From: CAZDAM01 sp964503595
GTDB taxonomy: Bacteria > Muiribacteriota > UBA6191
Direction of reading: 5' to 3'
NCBI GenBank assembly: GCA_964503595.1
Contig: CAZDAM010000084.1
Location: 1-14,910 of the forward strand
Length of the DNA stretch: 14,910 nt
Shown: positions 6,803 through 14,700 of the stretch, piece by piece
How the letters are laid out: each line of letters starts with the position of its first letter
How positions within the stretch are numbered: position 1 is the first letter of the stretch
The notes under the pieces: model-generated
What the model was told of the DNA's origin: nothing
The model's input: the letters and a program-made list of their open reading frames with translations, nothing else
Databases searched by the model: none
Position numbers and translations under genes: made by a program

Positions 6803-8461
6803 ATGAAAAAAAATACTGTAATACTGAGTATCATGTTGCTGATAAATGTACTGGGTTCAGTCATCTTTGCCAGTTCGGAAAAATGGCGACACGAGCCCGA
6901 AATTGCCGACTCACGCATCCGGGAGGCTCTGGCAATGAATGAAAACGGAAAACAAAAAGAAGCACTTGACCTGCTCCGGCGAGGGGTGCAGGAGACAGCC
7001 TTTCGCAATGTCAAAATACGCTATTTTCTGGCGAAGCAATATGCGGAAATGAGCCGTAAAAGCCTTATACCCGATTCACAGATAGCAGCGGTGCAATCCA
7101 AAATTAAAAATCACAGCGCTTTTGTTGACATGTTCCTGCGTTCCGGAGAGGCAAGTGCAGAAGACGTAAACTATTACAATTCAGGCCAGGAAATTTTACA
7201 ATACCTGATGCGTAACCCCAACTCCTTTTCTACTATTGCTAAAGAATCCCGTAATACCGGCAACACGGAAAATATTTCCGTAAGCGAAGCAAGCAGCAAT
7301 CGCATCGGGGTATGGATCTGCAATGTGGACAGCACAGTCATGGATAGTAAAGAAAATATCGAAAACGCCATGATCCGTATCAAAGAATTAGGTTTTGACT
7401 CTGTATATCCGGTGGTATGGAATAAGGAATATGCCTTTTACAGAAGCGAAACCGTACGCAATCTCTTCGGGGAAAAATATCTGAATGCCTATGGGGAAAG
7501 AGACGTATTGGCCGAGTTTGTGGAACTTGGTAAAAAATACAATTTACAGATTTTCCCCTGGTTCGAATATGGGCTGAAAGTAATTGTTGCCAAAGGCACA
7601 GATGAAGGCTACGAACTATCAGAAACAGGTAAAATTCTTCAGGAAAAAGGCTGGTTGACTGTAGATCAAAATGGAAAAATCATGGAAAAATGTGAGTGGG
7701 GCTATTGCAAGGGATATTTAAATCCCAGGCATCCTGAAGTCATTGACTTCCTTTCCACCATGTTTACAGAAATCTCCTCCTATGAAGTGGATGGAATTAT
7801 GATTGACGACCATTTCTCCCTGCGCTCCACTTTAGGATTTGATGAAATGAGTCGCAACATGTTCCTGCAGAAATACCAGTTAAAAGAACCGCAAAAATCC
7901 GGTAGAGAAAATAATGATTTCTGGCATGGTCTAAACCTACAGGAAACCGAAAATAAAAATCAAATCTCTCCCGCACAGATGAGACAGATGTTCACCGTTT
8001 TCAGAAAAGATGGAGTGACTGAACTCATTGCCCTTTTAGCCGAAAAAACCAGAGCTGCCGGCAAAAAATTCATCCTTGCCCCCGGGGGGCTGATAAATTT
8101 CAGCCGTGATAAATGGTTGCAGGATTGGCTGTGGCTGGCAAAAAACCGGCAAGTCGATGAAATCATTGTACAAGCCTATCGCTACGACGTAACAGCATTT
8201 ACCAATATGATCAACTCAGACTGCATAACCGAAGCCCGATCTTATTTGCCGGTGGGTCTGGGACTTTTGAGCGGCTTGAAAAACAACAACAGAGTTGACG
8301 GGGATTTAATGCTGAAACAAGCCAAAATCGCCAGACAAAAAGGCTATGGAATATCATATTTCTTTTTTGATACTATCGATTCGCCAGCCATAGGAAAAGA
8401 AACTAAAGACCAGAGAAAGCAAAAAATACAGGAGTTGACCGAGTTATGGAAAAAACAATGA
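6803..8461 (+). CDS. Exported GHL10 (DUF187, DigH-like) glycoside hydrolase with N-terminal TPR-like module
   Basis: This 552-residue protein has a signal peptide ending near VIFA (residue 26). The shared module spans about 28-130, with ALAMNENGKQKEALDLLRR and RYFLAKQY at 73-80, identical to the first hydrolase over those eight residues. From about residue 165 to 545 it resembles the GHL10 family of TIM-barrel hydrolases: IGVWICNVDSTV, ELGFDSVYPVVWN, YNLQIFPWFEYG, the LNPRHPEVIDFL loop and DGIMIDDHFS (D330, D335, D336). GHL10 includes E. coli DigH, which cuts glycan strands stripped of peptides, so peptidoglycan is a reasonable substrate. Other polysaccharides are possible. AAGAAGG upstream supports the ATG. 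The stop overlaps the next start as ATGA (8458-8461), which suggests that the receiver gene was once translationally coupled to it. Confidence 0.8.
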   Translation: MKKNTVILSIMLLINVLGSVIFASSEKWRHEPEIADSRIREALAMNENGKQKEALDLLRRGVQETAFRNVKIRYFLAKQYAEMSRKSLIPDSQIAAVQSKIKNHSAFVDMFLRSGEASAEDVNYYNSGQEILQYLMRNPNSFSTIAKESRNTGNTENISVSEASSNRIGVWICNVDSTVMDSKENIENAMIRIKELGFDSVYPVVWNKEYAFYRSETVRNLFGEKYLNAYGERDVLAEFVELGKKYNLQIFPWFEYGLKVIVAKGTDEGYELSETGKILQEKGWLTVDQNGKIMEKCEWGYCKGYLNPRHPEVIDFLSTMFTEISSYEVDGIMIDDHFSLRSTLGFDEMSRNMFLQKYQLKEPQKSGRENNDFWHGLNLQETENKNQISPAQMRQMFTVFRKDGVTELIALLAEKTRAAGKKFILAPGGLINFSRDKWLQDWLWLAKNRQVDEIIVQAYRYDVTAFTNMINSDCITEARSYLPVGLGLLSGLKNNNRVDGDLMLKQAKIARQKGYGISYFFFDTIDSPAIGKETKDQRKQKIQELTELWKKQ

Positions 8462-8820
8462 AAACACAAAAAAGGGTTCTAATCGTGGATGATGACCCTA
8501 TTATACTGGAGCTTTATGAACACTTCCTCCTTTCCGGAGGACGTGAAGTTGTAACCGCCGAAAGCGGGGAAACCGCCATGCAGATTTTACAGGAAAAACA
8601 CTTTGATTGCCTTTATTGATCTGAATATGCTGTGCATGACCAGCAATGTGTTCTGCCGTAAAATACGCAGTAGTTATCCAAAAACAGTCTGCTATGCCAC
8701 CAGCGGCAATCATTCATTTCCCGGCATGGATCAATATGAAAACATCGGTCAGTCTGAATACAGTTCTGGAACCGAAAAAACAACCCAGGAAGAACCTTTC
8801 GAAAAGGAGCAAGCTGTTAA
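8446..8820 (+). pseudogene. Frameshifted response-regulator receiver gene
   Basis: The frame from ATG 8446 (or 8458) reads QKRVLIVDDDPIILELYEHF, the start of a receiver domain with its acidic pocket, and then hits TGA at 8617-8619 after FDCLY. The next frame carries on with the rest of the domain: IDLNM with the phosphoacceptor aspartate, CRKIRSSYPKTVCYATSGN, and a degenerate tail. One residue is missing between the two conserved aspartates, consistent with loss of two bases. The usual MPGM is MLCM, so the gene is probably dead. Its 3' half, including the frameshift, lies inside the 599-bp repeat. It overlaps the GHL10 gene stop and runs into the DUF4105 gene. Confidence 0.75.
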
Positions 8821-9189
8821 AGGTTTTATTTTTTTGCCTTTTCACCGTATCAATTTCTGGCGATAACCCCTGCGATTTTTTAAAGCCCCTGCTGGGTAAA
8901 TCCTTCGAAAATGGTGCCGATCCCTACGATGGTATTTATCAGCATAATAACCCTTCTGTGCGTTATGTTGAACAGGTCAGAGCCATCGCCAGCAGATGCT
9001 ATCTGGTAGATAATCTGCGAGTAATGGGAACAGGAGACGACCCCATTCACAAACCGGGGTGGAGCTCCCTGCTGGTAGACACAGCCAAGCTGAAAAGGGT
9101 TTACCTGATGGCCAATGATTTTCCTGTAAGAATACAAAGCCACAGTTTCAACGCCGGACATTTTCAGATGCTGTTTGAATTTCATCCCG
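8591..9189 (+). repeat. 599-bp direct repeat, copy 2
   Basis: This is the partner of 3266-3864. Here the homologous stretch is embedded in longer open frames on both sides (the receiver 5' half to the left, the DUF4105 3' half to the right), which marks it as the donor. Just left of the boundary, GATTTTACAGG resembles GATTTTTATAGG at copy 1, a possible microhomology at the break. Confidence 0.95.
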
Positions 9190-9833
9190 GCGGTGCCTTT
9201 ACACCTCAGGGGGAAATAAAAGGATTTGTAAATACGGTGGAAGCCTACTTCCCGGAGGGGGAATCCTATGACCCGATAGAAGCCGGCATGGGCGGTGCCT
9301 ACGATTCTGTACATATTTTTGCCTCTGATGATTACAGTTTCCGTTATGTGGCTGCCGTACATTCCGGCTCACACATGTTCGAACTGGATCTCACTCAGGC
9401 AGAAGCCAAAAAACTGCTGATAGCCACATTCAGGACGGCTACTAACCGCAACGCCCAAATGTCTGAAAAATATAATACGGCCACCAATTCCTGTGTCACC
9501 GCCCAGTTCAAATTACTTAATTACGTACTGGGACCGGAAAAAAGAGTGCCCCCTTTTTATGAAACCTTTGGCCCCGAAGATCTGCAAATACTGTTTGTCG
9601 GCCTTTCTGATGTGGTGGCCACAATGTTGGAAAGACACGGCATAATGAAAAACAGATTCTTTCTTGAAAGCCCGACCGAGCCGATTGAATTTTTAGAGGA
9701 TTACAGCCCCAAAAATGTTATTGCCGGAAATTCTGATGAAGACACACAAGAAGAAATCGACACCCCTGAAAAAGCCTTTGATCAGGAAATTGAAGCGAAT
9801 GAAAATAATCATCTGAATACTTCGAACATGTAA
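8736..9833 (+). CDS. Exported DUF4105/Lnb-like cysteine-hydrolase-type protein
   Basis: Read from ATG 8736 it is 365 residues, with a 28-residue basic lead before the hydrophobic VLFFCLFTVSISG. From the CTG at 8814 it would be 339 residues with an ordinary signal peptide, which I think likelier. The body resembles DUF4105, the Lnb N-terminal periplasmic domain. AGHFQMLFEF carries H142, and YRYVAAV-type strands follow. ELDLTQAEAKKLL is the family's ELxLsxxqA helix, and YNTATNSCVTAQFKLLNYV carries C253. His and Cys at these positions suggest a papain-like hydrolase or transferase, but the activity and substrate are inferred. The C-terminus is an acidic, probably disordered tail. It does not carry the TPR-like module. 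The first 454 bases lie in the 599-bp repeat. It converges on dsbD, 95 bases away. Confidence 0.7.
   Translation: MKTSVSLNTVLEPKKQPRKNLSKRSKLLKVLFFCLFTVSISGDNPCDFLKPLLGKSFENGADPYDGIYQHNNPSVRYVEQVRAIASRCYLVDNLRVMGTGDDPIHKPGWSSLLVDTAKLKRVYLMANDFPVRIQSHSFNAGHFQMLFEFHPGGAFTPQGEIKGFVNTVEAYFPEGESYDPIEAGMGGAYDSVHIFASDDYSFRYVAAVHSGSHMFELDLTQAEAKKLLIATFRTATNRNAQMSEKYNTATNSCVTAQFKLLNYVLGPEKRVPPFYETFGPEDLQILFVGLSDVVATMLERHGIMKNRFFLESPTEPIEFLEDYSPKNVIAGNSDEDTQEEIDTPEKAFDQEIEANENNHLNTSNM
8804..8816 (+). promoter_or_regulatory. Ribosome site placed for a CTG start of the DUF4105 gene
   Basis: AAGGAG (8804-8809) is followed by CAAG and an in-frame CTG at 8814, which opens directly into a compact signal peptide (LLKVLFFCLFTVSISG). 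The upstream in-frame ATGs at 8646 and 8736 have no ribosome site. CTG is a rare start codon, so this remains a proposal. Confidence 0.4.
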
Positions 9834-9928
9834 TGTCTGATAATGGGGAGGGTGATATTCTTTCCTGAGTCCGGGCAAGCGTTTACACATCAGTGCACTT
9901 GAACAAAAGCCATTGATACGTTCCCCTT
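9834..9928. other. Convergent intergenic gap with compositional change
   Basis: These 95 bases separate the plus-strand exported-protein series from the minus-strand phosphatase/dsbD pair. I see no clear bidirectional terminator hairpin or T-run. To the right the sequence becomes richer in G and C and codon choice shifts, so this is the probable edge of the accessory region. Confidence 0.4.
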
Positions 9929-11752
9929 TCATTTCACCTGATTCAAAGCCTCAAGAAGTTCTGCTTTGGTGATCTTGCCTTCGATTTCCAGATGTTTCAG
10001 ACGTTTGCCTGAAGCATCATGAAAAGCAAAAAACGGCATGGCCGGAGACTGATAGACCTCAGACTTCAGACGGGCATTTTCACTATCCGCTTCCGTGGAA
10101 TCAGCAATCGCCCAATCAAAACCGGCGAGGGCTGCCTGGATTTCCGGATCCGGAAGGATCTCTGCCTTGATCTGGCGACAGGGAATACACCATTTTGCAC
10201 TGAAATACAGCATGACAGGTTTGTGGCCTGCCTTTCCCGCCGCCAGGGCCTTTTTGGCTGAGTCATGATGAGAACTCTTCTGGGGCATGGCAACAGTCTG
10301 GGCACTGCCTCCTGGCTGAAATCCACTGAACCAGATAAGTCCCTGCACCAGGCAGAGGACACCAATCCCTTTCAGAAGCCTGGACCCTAACGAAGGCTTT
10401 CCTTCAAGAGGGGTGAAAGCCCCGAGAAGAACCCCAAGAAGGCTCATCCAGACACCCCAGCCGGATGTCACAACAGCTTCGGAATAAAACGTGGTCTGAA
10501 AATGCCAGGCCACTCCCACAAGAAGCCAGCCCATGACCTGCTTAAGTTCGACCATCCAGCCGCCGGAACGAGGCAGAATATTCTGGCTGAAGAGAGCCAG
10601 CATCAGAAACAGGACTCCAAGCCCCATACCAAAGGAAGCCATCATCAAAAACCCGGACATCAGATCCTGGGGATTCGCGACAATCCAGACAATAATGGCT
10701 GCGGCAAATGGCCCTACACAAGGGGCTGCAACAAATCCCATGGCAGATCCCATCAAGAAGAGTCCGACTGGCCCGCTGCCTTCATAGGTTCCGAGTTTCT
10801 GCTTAAGAGATGCGGGCAGATCCATTTCCCACCAGCCAAACAGAGAAGTGGCCATGGCGACCATCAGAAGAGAAAGCAGGACAGACACCCAGCGAATAGC
10901 GAGAAATGACCCGAGGTCCCGACCCGTCTTGGCCGCAATCAGGCCCAGAAGAGCATAGGAAAGAACGATCCCCAGAACATAGGCCAGGGCTCGCACAAAC
11001 CTCAGGGCTTTGCCCTGATCTTCCTTCTCGGAGCTGAAGAGAGAGACCGTGATCGGAATCATGGGGTAAACACAGGGTGTGAGAGAAGCCAGAACCCCCC
11101 AGAGAAAGGCCTGAAGCAGAGCAAACAGAAGAGCCCCGGACAGGACATTCGAGGAAACACCTGAAGGTTGTTCCTCCTTGCGGGAAAACCACTGCGTAAG
11201 ACTCTTAAGAACCTCTGAATCAAGACTGGTCGCGGGAGTGGAAACTCCGGAAGCAATCGTAAAACTTTTTTCTTCCTTCTGGATCAGAGAGCAGGTGGTC
11301 ATGGTGCAGGGCTGATAGACCGCGCGGACTTTCAACCGGAACTGATCACTTCCGTTATGCTTCAGCCTTAAACCGGCAAGCGAACCGGAGCCCAGAAACC
11401 AGGTATCCTGAGTCACATCCCCGATTTTGAGTTCATGTCTGCTGGCTTCGCTTAAAGCTGAATCCAAAACAGTGAAATCAGATTCCTCTGGCACGACTTC
11501 AAGCTTTGTCGGAGTGCCAATCGGTTCCTTTTCTCCGTAGATATGCCACTCATCTTCCATCATAAAGCGGGCTGCAACCCAGATTTCATCCCCTTTCTGA
11601 AGACTCTCATGAGACAGAAACCAGGAAATTTTCACCGGGCTTTCCGAGGCCTCTTTCGGACCCTTGAACTGGGATGGCAGTTTCAGACCCAGGGCTTCAG
11701 CAGGGAAGATTATGAAAAGAGCAGCGATTAAGATGGTGAGGATGTTTCGCAT
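9929..11752 (-). CDS. dsbD: Thiol:disulfide interchange protein DsbD
   Basis: This full-length, three-part DsbD of 607 residues moves electrons from cytoplasmic thioredoxin across the inner membrane to periplasmic thiol proteins. A signal peptide (MRNILTILIAALFIIFPAEA) leads into the N-terminal immunoglobulin-like domain with C149 and C154 (PCTMTTC). The membrane core, about 205-475, has the paired cysteines C227 (TPCVYPMIPIT) and C345 (APCVGPF). The C-terminal thioredoxin domain has C522-I-P-C525 in FSAKWCIPCRQIK. All six redox cysteines expected of the family are present. GGAGATA upstream supports the ATG. The first 25 bases overlap the end of the phosphatase gene, so the pair is probably translated in a coupled way. 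It could supply reductant to exported cysteine enzymes such as those at 3889 and 8736, but that link is only proximity. Confidence 0.93.
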   Translation of the reverse strand: MRNILTILIAALFIIFPAEALGLKLPSQFKGPKEASESPVKISWFLSHESLQKGDEIWVAARFMMEDEWHIYGEKEPIGTPTKLEVVPEESDFTVLDSALSEASRHELKIGDVTQDTWFLGSGSLAGLRLKHNGSDQFRLKVRAVYQPCTMTTCSLIQKEEKSFTIASGVSTPATSLDSEVLKSLTQWFSRKEEQPSGVSSNVLSGALLFALLQAFLWGVLASLTPCVYPMIPITVSLFSSEKEDQGKALRFVRALAYVLGIVLSYALLGLIAAKTGRDLGSFLAIRWVSVLLSLLMVAMATSLFGWWEMDLPASLKQKLGTYEGSGPVGLFLMGSAMGFVAAPCVGPFAAAIIVWIVANPQDLMSGFLMMASFGMGLGVLFLMLALFSQNILPRSGGWMVELKQVMGWLLVGVAWHFQTTFYSEAVVTSGWGVWMSLLGVLLGAFTPLEGKPSLGSRLLKGIGVLCLVQGLIWFSGFQPGGSAQTVAMPQKSSHHDSAKKALAAGKAGHKPVMLYFSAKWCIPCRQIKAEILPDPEIQAALAGFDWAIADSTEADSENARLKSEVYQSPAMPFFAFHDASGKRLKHLEIEGKITKAELLEALNQVK

Positions 11753-14700
11753 GGGATATCTCCAAATTTTGCTGCAATATAGGTGATGTCATCGGATGGA
11801 TCCACTCCCTCCCGATATTGCACCAGCTCCTCCCGGAGCTCATCAATCAACTCCTGGGGGCTCAGATGATCCAGTCTTTTCAAAAGAAATTCCTCAAGCC
11901 TCTCCATGCCATAAAGAGCGAGATCCGGATCTTCAAGCTCTGTGACCCCATCAGTATACAGAAAGAGCCAGTCCCCAACTTCGGCCTGAATCGAGTCCGA
12001 GAGATAGATCCCCGGAGAAAACATGCCAAGCGGCAGGCCTTTGGCTGAGAGCTGCACCAGCTCCTTCGTTGCCCGGCGATACAGAAACATTTTATTGTGA
12101 CCCGCTGAGGCAAAGCGGACCTCACGGGTTTTCGCATCGACCATGGCCAGAAAAACAGTCGCAAAAAGTGTGTTGGACTTCCCTTCACAGGCCAGATCGT
12201 TAAGCTCACATAAAAGGTCCCCCGGTGCTGCTTCAAAATCATTCAGAGCCTGAAGAAAAGCCTTACAGGTTGTACCAAACAGGGAAGGCCCGATTCCCTT
12301 TCCGGAAACATCGGAAATCACCATTCCCAGACGGTGTTTCTCCTCATACTCCAGAAAATCAAAGAAATCTCCTCCTAAAAAGCGGGCGGCATCAAAGGAA
12401 AAGGCGACCTCAAGACCTTCAAGTTCCGGAGAAACCTGGGGTAGAAGCCCAAGCTGAACATCGCGGCCTTCCACATTGTCCTGCCGGATTTTATCCAGCC
12501 AGGCCTTGGCAATGACCGTCACCGTCTGGGAAAGATAGCCCTGAACAAAAAGCCGGGACTCCCCATCCACCGGGCTGTCTTTGACATTCCCCAGAAGCAG
12601 GACACCGGATACCTGCTCTTCCGCATTTTCCGCCTGATGCTCGACGGGAAGAGCTATGATCTTCATCTCCTGAAGCATCGGGATGTGGGTCTTTTCAAAC
12701 ACCTGAATCTGATGACTTTGCAAAGAACCAGCCAGCCTCCGCAGAGTCGGGAAAAGTTCCTGCTCTTCTTCTTCGGTGAGTTGCCGATTCCAGGAAAATC
12801 CCCTGGCAATGACCTTTTCACGCGACTGCTGCTCGAAAAACACAAAATAGCCTAATTCGGCACCGGTAGCTTCCATCAGGCGGCTGACTGCCGAGGCCAT
12901 GATATTGGAGAGCCCCTCTCCCTTTAACAGCTTGTCATTGAGCTCCTGAACGGCCAGAGTCTCCCTTACGCGGGCATTGATGCTTGAAACCATTCGATCA
13001 AAACTTCTGGACATGGAGGCGATTTCATCCTGGCGGCGAAACTCTAGCGGCGTGATGTCATGGCCCGGCTGATAGGAAGTCACTCTTTCTGTCAGCTTCT
13101 GAATCGGCCCGACAACCCGCTTCAAAAGGATCCGACCCAGAAGCACCGTTGTGATCAGGGTTAAAAGCAAAACCCCGGATAAAATCAGCCGGATGTAGTT
13201 AAGTTCACGGGTGGCCAGCTCCTCGGAGAGCTGGAGAAACAGGACTCTGTTCCGAAACAGGGTGGAACGCTGGGCCAGTACCAGCCAGCCATGCCCCGAA
13301 ACCTCATAGCGATATTCCACACTCCCATAGCCACCTTCAGCAATTGTGGATACCAGACGCTCGCGGGGAGACCCCTGCAAACCGGGATTCAAACGCTGAT
13401 TGGCCAGACTCGCCTCACTCACAACTCCCCGGTCACCCCGAAGATCCACGATAGGCTCAGTGGCCAGATAGGAGTGCAGCTGCCATTGTAAGGATCGTCT
13501 CTGTAAAAGAGGATTATCCTTCACAAAACCCAGCAGATAGGCCACCAGCCTAGGCCACAGATAAGTCATACCCAGCTCTTCGGACTGAAGTTTTTCGCGG
13601 GCATTCTGTCCCGATGCGAGGCGGAAAAGTTCCCGCCAGGCCTGTCTGACTACAGGCAGGGCCCCGTTCAAATCAAAGGAGATTCCGGCTGCCTCAAAAG
13701 GAGTGGCCAAAAACTCTTCTTCCGATGTCCTGCCAGCCTGACGGGATGCAGAGACAACCCCATCCAGAAACAGCTCTTCCACCCTCTGCAAAGCAATATA
13801 GTTGACAAAAATCCCGCCAGGCTGAGGTTCCAGGCCAGCCAGATAGCGCTGAGGGTGAAAGCTGACCGGTTCATAATCATTCGCAAACAGATACAGCCCC
13901 TTATTGGTCTGCCAGGTCCGGTAAGGCCGGTTTTCCATATCAAGGGTCAGCCCCAGATAGACCAGGAAATTCATATCCTCTTCATCCAGGGCCAGATCGC
14001 CGAAGATCATAAAATCTGCAACTTTCCTGAATGCACTGTCAAAAGAGGACCAGCCCGTCTGCCCCTTGAGGCGGGGCAAAGCTTCCTCGGAAAAGAGCCA
14101 GTACCCGTCACGGGCACTGTTCGGGCCTATGTTGACGCGGCTGCTCTTCACCGAAAGACTCAGTTTTTCCCGATTCAGGGCAAAATAACTGATTCTGAAA
14201 GGATCCAGCTTTTCCATCCACCGAAAAAAACGGACACCTCCTTTATCAGACCCTTCCAGATCCCTGAGCATGTTTGCGGACTGTTCGGGGGACATCCATT
14301 CAGGCCACTGACTCTGGCTCATAGCCTGAATCCGAGCCAATTCCTCACTGTATCCGGCTTTTCCCTCCAAAGTCCTAAGCCTTAAAACAGCATCCGTCCA
14401 GATTTCCTTGCTTTCAAGAGCCTGTTGAACCACCTGACGCCCCTGTTCCCGGTCTTCCGGGAGAACGGGCCAGAATTCAGTCTGACACTCAGAAACCAGT
14501 AGAGGGTAATCCACACTTTGCGGGTTTTTGGCAAAGTCCTGAAGCCTAAGAATACAGCCAAATCTCTCGACCATTTTCTCCAGAACCATGTCAGATTCTG
14601 AACCACCAATCTTATCGCGCATGGCATAAAGCCACTCATAAATCGACCAGGCTTTCCGGTTCATGAGCATGTTTTTGTACTGCAGACGAAATGGCAGTTC

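Noticed and set aside
8605..8625. Programmed +1 frameshift in the receiver gene
   Set aside because: The site reads CTT TAT TGA, not the CTT TGA of the RF2 type. No upstream stimulatory site is clear, one residue is missing between the conserved aspartates, and the MPGM loop is degraded, so simple decay is more likely.
8603..8866. Open frame of 87 codons (also at 3278-3541) as an independent gene
   Set aside because: It is the out-of-frame second half of the receiver domain (IDLNM, CRKIRSSYPKTVCYATSGN) and has no ribosome site. Both copies are the same repeat.
3266..9189. The 599-bp repeats as insertion-sequence ends or a composite transposon
   Set aside because: No transposase, inverted termini or target duplication is present, and the repeat consists of gene fragments.
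8880..9362. Minus-strand frame of 160 codons within the DUF4105 gene
   Set aside because: It is antisense to a gene with clear domain motifs and no ribosome site, and it is partly repeated in copy 1 only because of the duplication.
10019..11731. Plus-strand frames opposite dsbD
   Set aside because: They are shadows of the strongly supported DsbD reading and have low-complexity His/Pro/Lys-rich products.
13855..14385. Plus-strand frame of 176 codons opposite the phosphatase
   Set aside because: It is a shadow of the phosphatase coding strand, with no domain and no ribosome site.
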